A stretch of DNA of 64,000 nt from JANRKF01 sp964518725 (GCA_964518725.1 CAZFKP010000013.1:1-64000); one strand, 5' to 3'. Shown: positions 8,276 through 16,894, counted from the stretch's first letter. Notes: generated by a model from the letters alone, not told the origin. Numbers and translations are program-made.

Positions 8276-8934
8276 ACCTGATCCTTCTTGGCCCACCTGG
8301 TGCCGGGAAAGGCACCCAGGCGCAGACCATGAGCAGTAAATACCGCCTGGCCAAGCTTTCGACCGGGGACATGCTTCGCGCTGCCGTGGCCGAGGGTACG
8401 GAAATCGGCAATATCGCCAAGAGTATCATGGCGGCAGGCCAACTGGTGCCGGATGATATTATGATTGGTCTGATTCGTGATCGCATCCGCCAGGGCGATT
8501 GTATCAACGGCTTTATCCTTGATGGATTTCCACGCACGGTAGCGCAGGCAGAGGCATTGGATGTCATGCTGACGGATGAGAAGAAGCGCCTGGATTTTGT
8601 CATTGAGCTGAAGGTAGACGATCAGAAGCTGGTGGAGCGGATCACCGGGCGGTTTTCCTGCGCGAAATGCGGCGCCGGCTATCACGATAGCTTCAAGCAG
8701 CCCAAACAGTCTGGAACCTGTGATGAGTGCGGTGGGCAGGAATTTACCCGCCGCGAAGACGACAAGGCCTCAACCGTGAACAAGCGCCTCAGCGCTTATC
8801 ATGCACAGACGGCGCCGCTCTTGCCCTACTACCGCTCGCGTGGGGTGCTGGTCAGTGTTGACGGCATGGCGGATATCGCAGATGTCGCCACCGAAATCGA
8901 CCGCCTGGTCGGGGCGGAAGAAAAAATCGCCTAA
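8272..8934 (+). CDS. adk: Adenylate kinase with zinc-type lid
   Basis: Adenylate kinase interconverts ATP + AMP and 2 ADP in the cytosol. The 220-residue long form has the P-loop GPPGAGKGTQ at residues 7-16, the AMP site STGDMLRAA, and the segment GFPRTVAQAEAL. The lid region holds CAKC and CDEC pairs about 20 residues apart, which can bind zinc as in many alphaproteobacterial and Gram-positive enzymes. The start overlaps the secY stop by four bases. Confidence 0.98.
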   Translation: MNLILLGPPGAGKGTQAQTMSSKYRLAKLSTGDMLRAAVAEGTEIGNIAKSIMAAGQLVPDDIMIGLIRDRIRQGDCINGFILDGFPRTVAQAEALDVMLTDEKKRLDFVIELKVDDQKLVERITGRFSCAKCGAGYHDSFKQPKQSGTCDECGGQEFTRREDDKASTVNKRLSAYHAQTAPLLPYYRSRGVLVSVDGMADIADVATEIDRLVGAEEKIA

Positions 8935-8947
8935 AGGGGATAATCCC

Positions 8948-10699
8948 ATGGGGTTGATAGATTCTGATAATGCCACCCATGTGCGGGCGCAGATAAAAAA
9001 CCAGACGGCAAGGGAGGCCATTGCGACGATTATGGAGTCGTTGGCCACGGCATCGATATCCGAGCGGGATGCGGTGATGCTTGCGTCTCCGGAGTTGCTT
9101 GATGGGCTTCTATTTTCAAGCCTCGATATCTCTTCAATCAATGACACGGCTATTATTAAGCGTCACCATCTTGGTGCGCCCGGTGCAGCGAGCGGCAAGG
9201 TCGCCATGTCAACAGAACAGGCCGATCGCTATATCGAGGCTGGCGAGCCGTTTATTCTAGTGCTTCCGGAAACCCGGCCTGAACATGTCGGCTATATTGA
9301 GAAAGCTGCAGGGGTGGTAACGTTTGAAGGCGGCATGACTTCCCATGCTTCCATCATCACGCGGCAGAAAGGCAAGCCGGCGGTTATCGGCACCGGGCGG
9401 CTTGAAGTGAGCCCCGGCGATGAAATCTCAATTGACGGCGGGAATCATCTGGTCGTTCGTGGCGCGTTGCCGGCATTGCCTCCTGATCCCGATAACGAGA
9501 ACCTGAGGCGCTTGCTTGAAGTTGCAGATAGCCTGAAAAGCGATCGGGTAAAGAAGATCATTGTCAAGGCCAATGCGGATACGCCGGCGGATGCCGAAAA
9601 ATCAAAGCGGCTGGGCGCGCAAGGCATCGGTGTCGTAAGAACTGAACACATGTTTTTCGGCAAAGACCGGTTGCCGTACATGCAGGCGATGATTACAGCG
9701 CACAATAATGATGAACGAAAAGCCGCTCTAGATAAGCTTTTCCCTATGCAAAAAGAAGACTTCAAAGGCATTTTGAGAGCTATGGAGGGGCTGCCTGTTA
9801 CCATCCGTTTGCTGGATGCGCCGCTACATGAATTCATGCCTGAGAAAGGTTCTGAGCAGGCCTATGATCTGGGCGGCAAGCTTTTTGATTTTGCCGTGAA
9901 GCAAGGCAGGATTGCTCCTGGCGCAGCATACAGCGAACTTATCAAGGGTGCTATGGGCGATGATTTTATCCATAGCCTGTTTGAACATAATCCGATGCTT
10001 GGCAAGCGGGCGGTTAGGCTTGATATCCTGAACCCGGGGATTTACGAGATGCAGGTCAGGGCTATCTTGGAGGCGGTGGTGGAACTCACCCGGGATGGCA
10101 TGGTCGTGACCCCACAAATCATGATCCCGCTGGTAAATGACCCAAGTGAATTTGTACATTGCAGGGAAACGGTCGATCGTGTGGTTGCGGAAATCCGTGA
10201 GAAACACGGCGCTGTGCCGCCTTACAAGCTCGGTATTATGACCGAAACTCCGGATGCCTGCCTCCAGATGAAAGAATTCTGCGACGAAGGGGTGGAATTT
10301 ATCAGCTTTGGCACGAATGACTTGACCCAAACATCTTCAGGCATGTCGCGGGAGGATGTGGGGGAGGTAACAGAGCGCTACCGGCAGAACGGATATTACG
10401 CGAGCGATCCATTCCAGACTATCCGTAAACCTATGGCGCGGCTCATGAAGATCGCGGTAACAGAAGGCAATCAGGCCAGAGGCGGGTTGGAAACCAGCGT
10501 TTGTGGCGAGCATGGCGGGGATCCGCAATCAATCCGAACCTGTCAGGGGGTTGGTGTGGATTGCGTATCGGTTTCGCCTCCGCGCCTTCCGGTTGCAAGG
10601 CTGGTGGCGGCGCAGGCAATGATTGAGCAGGAAATGAGGCAGGGCACGTGGACTGAACGGACAGGCGTGTTCGAGTCGCTTGCTACTCATTTACTATAA
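8948..10699 (+). CDS. PEP-utilising enzyme, C-terminal half of pyruvate phosphate dikinase
   Basis: The 583-residue product aligns with the C-terminal part of PPDK and lacks the N-terminal ATP-grasp half. The phosphohistidine swivel domain has GGMTSHASIITR at 128-139 with His133. The PEP/pyruvate barrel has RTEHMF (231-236), RLLDAPLHEF (287-296), MLGKRAVRLDI, Glu433, FGTNDLT (454-460) and CGEHGGDP (519-526). The usual VSCSPFR motif reads VSVSPPR (540-546), so the Cys that protonates enolpyruvate in PPDK is Val542. The start at 8948 follows an AAGGGGAT site 13 bases after adk. Its place between adk and rpsM is unusual. Without the ATP-grasp domain it cannot run the full PPDK cycle, and its function is unknown: perhaps it works with a separate partner, uses another substrate or is regulatory. 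Confidence 0.85.
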   Translation: MGLIDSDNATHVRAQIKNQTAREAIATIMESLATASISERDAVMLASPELLDGLLFSSLDISSINDTAIIKRHHLGAPGAASGKVAMSTEQADRYIEAGEPFILVLPETRPEHVGYIEKAAGVVTFEGGMTSHASIITRQKGKPAVIGTGRLEVSPGDEISIDGGNHLVVRGALPALPPDPDNENLRRLLEVADSLKSDRVKKIIVKANADTPADAEKSKRLGAQGIGVVRTEHMFFGKDRLPYMQAMITAHNNDERKAALDKLFPMQKEDFKGILRAMEGLPVTIRLLDAPLHEFMPEKGSEQAYDLGGKLFDFAVKQGRIAPGAAYSELIKGAMGDDFIHSLFEHNPMLGKRAVRLDILNPGIYEMQVRAILEAVVELTRDGMVVTPQIMIPLVNDPSEFVHCRETVDRVVAEIREKHGAVPPYKLGIMTETPDACLQMKEFCDEGVEFISFGTNDLTQTSSGMSREDVGEVTERYRQNGYYASDPFQTIRKPMARLMKIAVTEGNQARGGLETSVCGEHGGDPQSIRTCQGVGVDCVSVSPPRLPVARLVAAQAMIEQEMRQGTWTERTGVFESLATHLL

Positions 10700-10746
10700 G
10701 ATTTGGGTGGGGATTTAGAAAAATCGTATAATTGCACAGTTTTTTG

Positions 10747-10774
10747 TTGACGTGCCGGCGATTATCTCTAATAT
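10747..10774 (+). promoter_or_regulatory. Sigma70-type promoter for the alpha operon
   Basis: TTGACG at 10747-10752 is followed after 16 bases by TAATAT at 10769-10774, a good match to the housekeeping consensus. It lies about 55 bases before the rpsM start, in the 128-base gap after the dikinase-like gene. It would let rpsM-rpsK-rpoA-rplQ be transcribed independently of the spc genes. Confidence 0.6.
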
Positions 10775-10827
10775 TCCTCCTCCTTTGCGGAATTATTTTT
10801 AATAACCACTTGATTTTTGAGGTTTTT

Positions 10828-11205
10828 GTGGCTCGTATTGCTGGTGTAAACATCCCGACAAGTAAGCGCCTGGACATTGCGCTCACCTATATTCACGGCA
10901 TTGGCCGCGTCAAAGCGACGGAAATTTGTGAGAAAGCAGGGCTTCCGCCTGAAAAACGCGTGCACCAGATGGATGAGTCGGAAGTAATCCGCATCCGTGA
11001 GATCATTGACCGCGACTACATGGTGGAAGGCGACCTCCGCCGTGAGATTTCGATGAACATTAAGCGCCTGGTCGATCTGGGCTGCTATCGTGGCCTTCGC
11101 CACCGTAAGAAATTGCCGGTTCGCGGCCAGCGCACGCATACGAATGCGCGCACCCGCAAAGGCAAGGCAAAAGCCATTGCCGGTAAGAAAATGGTGACCA
11201 AATAA
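10828..11205 (+). CDS. rpsM: 30S ribosomal protein S13
   Basis: S13 sits in the small-subunit head and contacts S19 and tRNA. The start is taken as the GTG at 10828 because the family begins MARIAGVNIP, exactly what follows, and a TTGAGG site lies about seven bases upstream; the open frame before it is leader. The product is 125 residues with the helix-hairpin-helix ALTYIHGIGR and the C-terminal RGLRHRKKLPVRGQRTHTNAR signature (RGLRHRKKLPVRG). Confidence 0.96.
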   Translation: MARIAGVNIPTSKRLDIALTYIHGIGRVKATEICEKAGLPPEKRVHQMDESEVIRIREIIDRDYMVEGDLRREISMNIKRLVDLGCYRGLRHRKKLPVRGQRTHTNARTRKGKAKAIAGKKMVTK

Positions 11206-11225
11206 TTAGCTGATTAGGATAGACA

Positions 11226-11642
11226 ATGGCTCAGGCAGAAAAAGCAACAAAAACAAAAGACGCAGGTGCACGGATTAAAAAACGTGAGCGCAAGAATATT
11301 TCGACCGGCATGGTGCATGTGAACGCCTCGTTCAACAACACCATTGTCACTATCACCGACATGCAGGGCAATACTGTGTCCTGGTCGTCGGCTGGCCATC
11401 ATGGCTTTAAAGGTTCGCGTAAGTCGACGCCGTATGCCGCGCAGGTGACTGCGGAAGATGCTGGCCGTAAGGCGATCGATCATGGCATGAAGACCGTGGC
11501 CGTGGAAGTCAAAGGCCCGGGTGCTGGCCGTGAGTCGGCGCTGCGTGCGTTGCAGGCGGTTGGTTTCGTGGTGACGTCGATTAAAGATGTGACCCCGGTG
11601 CCGCACAATGGCTGCCGCCCGCCGAAACGCCGCCGGGTATAA
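11226..11642 (+). CDS. rpsK: 30S ribosomal protein S11
   Basis: S11 lines the mRNA exit region of the small-subunit platform. The 138-residue protein has an extended Lys-rich N-terminus, then HVNASFNNTIVTITD, GFKGSRKSTPYAAQ and the C-terminal PPKRRRV signature. It follows rpsM by 20 bases. The gap downstream contains the leader element described separately before rpoA. Confidence 0.97.
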   Translation: MAQAEKATKTKDAGARIKKRERKNISTGMVHVNASFNNTIVTITDMQGNTVSWSSAGHHGFKGSRKSTPYAAQVTAEDAGRKAIDHGMKTVAVEVKGPGAGRESALRALQAVGFVVTSIKDVTPVPHNGCRPPKRRRV

Positions 11643-11657
11643 AATAATTGGCACTCA

Positions 11658-11740
11658 CCTAGCGCCATTGAGGCGCGCAGGCTGCGTGCCGCCACGAATA
11701 AAATAAAAACCGCGTTTTTTATTTTATTCTGAACGCAAAA
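11658..11740 (+). repeat. Leader element copy 1, upstream of rpoA
   Basis: This stretch between rpsK and rpoA is homologous to the sequence upstream of rplS (complement of about 55836-55915). Shared parts in order are CCATTGAGG, CGCAGG, GCGTGCCGCCA, AAAATAAAAACC and TCTGAACGCAAAA. Bases 11696-11709 and 11716-11729 form a perfect A/T-rich stem of 14 pairs around a CCGCGT loop, and 11672-11690 can form a GC-rich hairpin just before it. The stem is retained in the other copy despite base changes. It could be a ribosomal-protein-type mRNA leader, an RNase processing site or a dispersed repeat. Confidence 0.75.
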
Positions 11741-11758
11741 TTAAAAGGAGAGAACAAA

Positions 11759-12772
11759 ATGCTCGCTAAAAATTGGGATGCACTGATTAAACCAACGAAA
11801 CTGAATGTTTCTGCGTCGAAAACCACGCCGAACCAAGCGACCATTACCGCTGAACCGCTGGAGCGTGGGTTTGCCCATACGCTGGGCGTGGCACTGCGCC
11901 GCGTGCTTCTGTCGAGCCTGCAAGGGGCTGCGGTGACCGAAGTGAAAATCGACGGTGTGCTGCATGAGTTCTCATCGGTTCCCGGTGTGCGTGAAGACGT
12001 GACCGACATCATCCTGAACATCAAAGAGCTGCGTATCAAGGCTGGTTCGGCTGAGAAAAAGCGCATGACGCTCTCTGCAACTGGTCCTGGCGAAGTAAAG
12101 GCCAGCCAGATTGATTTGCCGGGCGACCTGGAAATCATCAACAAAGACCATGTGATCTGCACGCTCGATAAAGGCGCCAAGCTGCACATGGAATTCACCG
12201 TTGAAACCGGCAAGGGCTATGTCCGTGCGGTGCGCTCTTCGGAAGCGCCGATTGGTGTCATTCCGGTGGATGCGCTGTTCTCGCCGGTGATGAAAGTGAC
12301 CTATAAGGTGGACAACGCTCGTGTCGGCCAGATCACCGACTACGACAAGCTGCTGATGAACGTTGAAACCGATGGTACGGTGGCTGCGGAAGATGCGGTT
12401 GCGTTCGCGGCGCGCATTCTACAAGACCAGCTCCAGCTCTTCATCAACTTTGAAGAATCTGCGGTGGTTAAAAAAGAAGAAAGCAAACCGGATCTGCCAT
12501 TCTCGCCGTACCTGCTCAAAAAGGTCTACGACCTCGACGAACTCTCGGTGCGTGCTACGAATTGCCTCAAAAACGACAACATCGTGTATGTCGGCGACCT
12601 GGTGCAGAAAACCGAAGGCGAAATGCTGAAAACCCCGAATTTTGGGCGCAAATCGCTGAACGAAATCAAAGAAAAACTGGCTAAAATTGGTCTGCGCTTC
12701 GGAATGGAAGTTGCCGGCTGGCCGCCAGAAAACATTGAGGAGCTCGCACGCAAGTACGAGGATCCATACTAA
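11759..12772 (+). CDS. rpoA: RNA polymerase alpha subunit
   Basis: Alpha dimerises to nucleate RNA polymerase, and its C-terminal domain binds UP elements and activators. The 337-residue product has the N-terminal dimerisation domain with LERGFAHTLGVALRRVLLSS at about 37-56, and the C-terminal HhH-type domain with LSVRATNCLKNDNI and TPNFGRKSLNEIKEKL. An AAAAGGAG site precedes the ATG. It lies in the alpha operon between rpsK and rplQ and is preceded by a structured leader element. Confidence 0.98.
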   Translation: MLAKNWDALIKPTKLNVSASKTTPNQATITAEPLERGFAHTLGVALRRVLLSSLQGAAVTEVKIDGVLHEFSSVPGVREDVTDIILNIKELRIKAGSAEKKRMTLSATGPGEVKASQIDLPGDLEIINKDHVICTLDKGAKLHMEFTVETGKGYVRAVRSSEAPIGVIPVDALFSPVMKVTYKVDNARVGQITDYDKLLMNVETDGTVAAEDAVAFAARILQDQLQLFINFEESAVVKKEESKPDLPFSPYLLKKVYDLDELSVRATNCLKNDNIVYVGDLVQKTEGEMLKTPNFGRKSLNEIKEKLAKIGLRFGMEVAGWPPENIEELARKYEDPY

Positions 12773-12793
12773 GAATTTTGAAGGAGTATTGTT

Positions 12794-13213
12794 ATGCGTC
12801 ACGGAATGTCTGGCCGCAAATTCAGCCGTAAATCAGCTCATCGCCTGTCGATGTTCATGAACCTCGCGCAAGCGCTGATCAAGCACGAGCAAATCACTAC
12901 GACCCTGCCGAAGGCGAAAGACCTCCGTCCGGTGGTGGAAAAACTCATCACGCTCGGTAAGCGCGGCGACCTGCATGCCCGCCGCCAGGCGATCAGCATC
13001 CTGAAAGATGAAACTACGGTGAGCAAGCTGTTCTCGGTGATTGCCGAGCGCTATAAAGCCCGCAGCGGCGGTTATACCCGCGTGCTGAAAGCCGGCTTCC
13101 GTTATGGTGATAACGCGCCGATGGCGATCATTGAGCTGGTTGATCGCGACGAATCTGCCAAAGGCCAGGATTCCGGCCCGGTGCAGGAAACCGAAGCAGC
13201 TGAAGCGGCTTAA
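12794..13213 (+). CDS. rplQ: 50S ribosomal protein L17
   Basis: L17 lies near the exit tunnel rim. The 139-residue product begins MRHGMSGRKFSRKSAHR, then has LITLGKRGDLHARRQA and RSGGYTRVLKAGFRYGDNAPMA (RSGGYTRVLKAG), all diagnostic. The last 20 residues form an acidic, Ala-rich tail. It is the final gene of the alpha operon and is followed by an intrinsic terminator. Confidence 0.97.
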   Translation: MRHGMSGRKFSRKSAHRLSMFMNLAQALIKHEQITTTLPKAKDLRPVVEKLITLGKRGDLHARRQAISILKDETTVSKLFSVIAERYKARSGGYTRVLKAGFRYGDNAPMAIIELVDRDESAKGQDSGPVQETEAAEAA

Positions 13214-13245
13214 TATTTTACTTATCCATTTGGTTAGTGTAAAAG

Positions 13246-13269
13246 GGCGGTCGAAAGGCCGCCTTTTTT
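13246..13269 (+). terminator. Intrinsic terminator after rplQ
   Basis: A seven-pair GC-rich stem (13246-13252 with 13257-13263) closes a GAAA tetraloop and is followed by six T residues (13264-13269). It lies about 30 bases after the rplQ stop and ends the ribosomal protein transcript before crcB. Confidence 0.9.
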
Positions 13270-13282
13270 ACGTTAGGGAACA

Positions 13283-13672
13283 ATGAACGCACTAGCACTT
13301 CTTTATGTCGGTTTTGGCGGCGCTTTCGGCGCGATGATGCGTTATACGCTGGTTGACCTGGTGGCGCGTTTTAATACGACCGCGTTCCCGTTTGGCACAG
13401 TGGCGGTCAATGTCATTGGGTGTTTGCTGATGGGGATGTGGATTGCGTCCATGACAGTATTCCCGATTTCCAAAGCCAAGGACTTACACCTGCTGGTTGC
13501 GGTTGGTGCGCTTGGTGGTTTCACCACGTTTTCCGCCTTCTCACTGGATGTGTTTTTGCTGGGTGAGCGCGAACTATACGCCCATATGGCGCTCTATATC
13601 GGCGCTTCGGTCATCTGCTCGCTGATGGGATTGTTGCTCGGTATGTGGCTGGTCAAGCTGGTGGCGGCCTAA
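13283..13672 (+). CDS. crcB: Fluoride channel Fluc/CrcB
   Basis: CrcB proteins are dual-topology fluoride channels of the inner membrane. The 129-residue product has four hydrophobic segments. It carries GGAFGAMMRY in TM1, FGTVAVNVIGC in TM2 and the GGFTTFSAFSLD break in TM3, all family signatures. No crcB-type fluoride riboswitch is evident in the short gap after the rplQ terminator. Its stop overlaps the rluC start (TAATG). Confidence 0.93.
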   Translation: MNALALLYVGFGGAFGAMMRYTLVDLVARFNTTAFPFGTVAVNVIGCLLMGMWIASMTVFPISKAKDLHLLVAVGALGGFTTFSAFSLDVFLLGERELYAHMALYIGASVICSLMGLLLGMWLVKLVAA

Positions 13673-14625
13673 TGCTTTCCCATACCATTTCCGAAGATGA
13701 TCACGATGTGCGTCTTGACCGCTGGTTCAAGCGCCATTACCCAGCCTTATCGCATGGCATGCTGGAGAAGCACTTACGCAAGGGCGACGTGCGTGTTGGT
13801 GGCAAAAAAGCCAAATCGTCCGACCGGCTAGAGCAGGGGCAGGCGCTGGAAATCCGTTTCAAGGTTGAGGCGCTGCAGGCCGTCGAAAAGAAAAAGCCGG
13901 AAAAACGCCCGATGTCGCCGGACGATATACTGATGATGCAGAAGGCGGTGATCTATAAAGACGCCAACGTTATCATCCTGAACAAGCCGTTTGGCCTTGC
14001 GGTGCAGGGTGGCACGGGAATTTCTAAAAGTGTGGATGACCTGCTGGGCGCGCTGATGTTTGACGCCAAAGAACGCCCGAAACTGGTGCACCGGCTGGAT
14101 AAAGATACGACCGGCGTGCTGGTGCTGGCGCGCCATGCCAAGGCCGCAAAGATCCTGATGCAGGGTTTTTCCGGCAAGGATATTGAAAAGACCTATGTTG
14201 CCTTAGTGCATCGTCAGCCTACGCCGCTTGCCGGCATGATCGACAAGCCGCTCGCCAAATGCGCGGTGGGTGAGGGCGGGTTCGAGCTGATGACAGTGGA
14301 TGAGGCGGGAAAACGTGCCATCACGGAATATCAGGTGATCGAAATGCTTGCAGGGAAATTTTCGGTGATGCAGCTTTCGCCGCTTACTGGCCGCACGCAC
14401 CAGCTGCGCGTCCACATGGCGGAGATTGGCTGCCCGATTGTCGGTGATGGAAAATACGGAGGCAGGTTGGAAGAAACGGCGATGGATGTGGAAAATAAAT
14501 TGCACCTGCACGCCCAACGCATCCAGCTTCCGGCGATGCTTGGCGCAAAAAAGATTGACGTGACCGCACCGCTGCCAAAACATATGAAACGCAGTTTCGA
14601 CTCACTGGGGATTTATGCCAGCTAA
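13672..14625 (+). CDS. rluC: 23S rRNA pseudouridine synthase RluC-like
   Basis: RluC-type enzymes make pseudouridines in 23S rRNA helices. The 317-residue product has an N-terminal S4 RNA-binding domain (VRLDRWFKRHYPALSHGMLEKHLRKG region) and the catalytic domain with HRLDKDTTGVLVLAR, whose first Asp after Leu is the catalytic residue, plus LTGRTHQLRVHMA. I use the ATG at 13672, overlapping the crcB stop by one base. Its stop overlaps the ATP12 gene by 11 bases. RluC beside ATP12 is typical of alphaproteobacteria. RluD cannot be fully excluded. Confidence 0.9.
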   Translation: MLSHTISEDDHDVRLDRWFKRHYPALSHGMLEKHLRKGDVRVGGKKAKSSDRLEQGQALEIRFKVEALQAVEKKKPEKRPMSPDDILMMQKAVIYKDANVIILNKPFGLAVQGGTGISKSVDDLLGALMFDAKERPKLVHRLDKDTTGVLVLARHAKAAKILMQGFSGKDIEKTYVALVHRQPTPLAGMIDKPLAKCAVGEGGFELMTVDEAGKRAITEYQVIEMLAGKFSVMQLSPLTGRTHQLRVHMAEIGCPIVGDGKYGGRLEETAMDVENKLHLHAQRIQLPAMLGAKKIDVTAPLPKHMKRSFDSLGIYAS

Positions 14626-15247
14626 ACCCTCTCTCACACCCGCCAAGAAAGAATTTTTCTTGCCCACTGAGGTACTGGAATCAGCGATTGCTGGCGAATG
14701 GGCGGCGCATGAAAAGTTCTCGCCGTCAAACATGCCGCTCACTTCGCTTGCCTATACCGCGATCGATCGTATTGAACCTCAGAAAGACGCAATCATTGAG
14801 GCGCTGCTCGTCTATGCCGATACGGATACGCTCTGCTACCGCGCGCCGGAAGAAGAATTGAAGGCGCGCCAGAACGCCCAGTGGGATGTGGTGGTGGGGT
14901 GGTCGTCGCTGCTGCTCGGCGTAAAATGGCAGGTGGTCGAAGGCATCATGCCGCTGGACCAGCCAGCGAAACTCCATGAAGCACTTCGAACCTACCTCGC
15001 CAGGAAGAACGCATTTGAACTGGCGGCATTCAGCATATTGGCCGGCGGCTTTTCTTCCCTGATACTGGCGCAGGCGGTGGCGGAAAAACATCTTACCGCC
15101 GCGGAGGCATTTGCGCTTTCCCGGCTGGAAGAAGAATATAGCGCCGAGAAATGGGGCAGAGATGCTGAAGCAAGTAGCAGGGTGCATCGGTTAATGGCGG
15201 AAACACTGGCCGCCGGGCAGTTTTTAAAGCTGCTTGACGCCCGCTGA
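14615..15247 (+). CDS. ATP12-family F1-ATPase assembly chaperone
   Basis: ATP12 proteins bind free alpha subunits of F1 ATP synthase during assembly and are found in mitochondria and alphaproteobacteria. The 210-residue protein shows MPLTSLAYTAIDRI, YADTDTLCYRAPE and WDVVVGWSSLLLGV, all family motifs, then the C-terminal helical part with LSRLEEEYSAEKWGRDAEA. It overlaps the end of rluC by 11 bases and so is probably coupled to it. Confidence 0.92.
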   Translation: MPAKPSLTPAKKEFFLPTEVLESAIAGEWAAHEKFSPSNMPLTSLAYTAIDRIEPQKDAIIEALLVYADTDTLCYRAPEEELKARQNAQWDVVVGWSSLLLGVKWQVVEGIMPLDQPAKLHEALRTYLARKNAFELAAFSILAGGFSSLILAQAVAEKHLTAAEAFALSRLEEEYSAEKWGRDAEASSRVHRLMAETLAAGQFLKLLDAR

Positions 15248-15289
15248 GGCAGGCTCTATTTCTGGATGGCAAACAACAGGGGAACCCTC

Positions 15290-16894
15290 ATGAATCTCGC
15301 TCGCAAATCCCGCATCAACCCGGATAAATTGCCGGACGACAAGCACAGCAAAAACGCCAAGAACAACTCGGTGATTGCCGAGCTGGAGCAGAAGCGTGAG
15401 CGTGCCAGACAAGGTGGCGGACAGGCGCGTGTTGACGCCCAGCACAGCAAAGGCAAGCTCACCGCCCGCGAGCGCATCGAGGTGCTGCTTGATCCGGATT
15501 CGTTCGAGGAATACGATATGTTTGTCGATCATCGCTGCACCAATTTCGGCATGGAAAAAAACCATGTCCCGGGTGATGGCTGTGTCACCGGCCACGGTAC
15601 CATCAATGGCCGCCTGGTCTATTTATACAGCCAGGATTTCACAGTGATGGGCGGATCGCTTTCCGAAACCAACGCGCAGAAAATTTGCAAGATACTCGAC
15701 ATGGCGATGAAGGTCGGCGCGCCGGTGATCGGCCTGCTCGATTCCGGCGGTGCCCGCATTCAGGAAGGTGTGGATTCGCTCGCCGGATTCGCTGAAATTT
15801 TCCAGCGGAACGTTTTGGCAAGCGGTGTTATTCCTCAGATTTCCGTGATTATGGGACCCTGCGCGGGTGGGGCGGTGTATTCCCCGGCGCTGACCGATTT
15901 CATCGTCATGGTGCGTGGTTCATCCTATATGTTCGTGACTGGGCCGGAAGTGGTAAAAACCGTGACCCATGAGATCGTAACGCAAGAAGATCTGGGTGGT
16001 GCCGATACCCATACCCATAAAACCGGGGTTGCCGATCTCGCCTATGACAACGATATCGAGACCCTGCTGCAAATTCGCCGCATGTTCAATTTCCTGCCGC
16101 TCAACAACCGTTCCGGCGTTCCGGTGCGCCCGACCTCGGATCCGGCGGATCGCGTGGAAATGTCGCTCAATACCCTTGTGCCGGAAAATCCGAACAAGCC
16201 GTATAACATGAAGGAGCTGCTGGAGCGCGTGGTAGATGAAGGTGATTTCTTCGAACTGCAACCGGATTATGCAAAAAATATCATCATCGGTTTTGGCCGC
16301 ATGGAGGGCCACACGGTCGGTTTTGTCGCCAACCAGCCGACGCATATGGCCGGCTGCCTGGATATTGATGCCAGCCGTAAGGCGGCGCGTTTCATCCGTT
16401 TCTGCGATGCGTTCTCCATTCCGCTGGTGACGTTTGTGGACGTGCCGGGCTTTCTGCCGGGCACGCACCAGGAGCATAATGGTGTCATCAAGCACGGTGC
16501 AAAGCTGCTCTATGCTTACGCTGAAGCCACGGTGCCGAAAGTGACTTTTATCACCCGTAAAGCTTACGGCGGCGCGTACGATGTGATGTCGTCCAAGCAT
16601 TTACGCGGCGATGTGAACTATGCATGGCCATCGGCAGAAATCGCGGTGATGGGGCCAAAGGGCGCGGTGGAAATCGTCTTCCGCGGTAAATATACCAACG
16701 CTGAGGAAGAACAAAAACTCATCGACGATTACCGCGCTAAGTTCGCGTCACCATTCGTGGCGGCGTCACGCGGGTTCATCGACGATATCGTCCGTCCGCA
16801 GAACACGCGCTGGCGTATCTGCCGTTCGCTGTCCATCCTGCGGACGAAAAACATCCAGAATCCGTGGAAGAAGCACGATAACCTGCCGCTCTAA
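15290..16894 (+). CDS. pccB: Propionyl-CoA carboxylase beta subunit (carboxyltransferase)
   Basis: This subunit moves the carboxyl group from biotin to propionyl-CoA, giving methylmalonyl-CoA. I start at the ATG at 15290, with an AGGGGAA site just upstream; an earlier in-frame ATG at 15266 lacks one. The 534-residue product has KGKLTARERIEVLLD, LDSGGARIQEGVDSLAGF, MGPCAGGAVYSPA, and in the second half DVPGFLPGTHQEHNGVIKHG and AYGGAYDVMSSKHL. These fit PccB rather than AccD or a methylcrotonyl enzyme, though substrate is inferred. The biotin subunit gene pccA follows after one small gene. Confidence 0.92.
   Translation: MNLARKSRINPDKLPDDKHSKNAKNNSVIAELEQKRERARQGGGQARVDAQHSKGKLTARERIEVLLDPDSFEEYDMFVDHRCTNFGMEKNHVPGDGCVTGHGTINGRLVYLYSQDFTVMGGSLSETNAQKICKILDMAMKVGAPVIGLLDSGGARIQEGVDSLAGFAEIFQRNVLASGVIPQISVIMGPCAGGAVYSPALTDFIVMVRGSSYMFVTGPEVVKTVTHEIVTQEDLGGADTHTHKTGVADLAYDNDIETLLQIRRMFNFLPLNNRSGVPVRPTSDPADRVEMSLNTLVPENPNKPYNMKELLERVVDEGDFFELQPDYAKNIIIGFGRMEGHTVGFVANQPTHMAGCLDIDASRKAARFIRFCDAFSIPLVTFVDVPGFLPGTHQEHNGVIKHGAKLLYAYAEATVPKVTFITRKAYGGAYDVMSSKHLRGDVNYAWPSAEIAVMGPKGAVEIVFRGKYTNAEEEQKLIDDYRAKFASPFVAASRGFIDDIVRPQNTRWRICRSLSILRTKNIQNPWKKHDNLPL

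Noticed and set aside
15266..15289. Earlier pccB start at 15266
   Set aside because: It has no ribosome binding site, whereas the ATG at 15290 has AGGGGAA at proper distance, and family homology starts after it.
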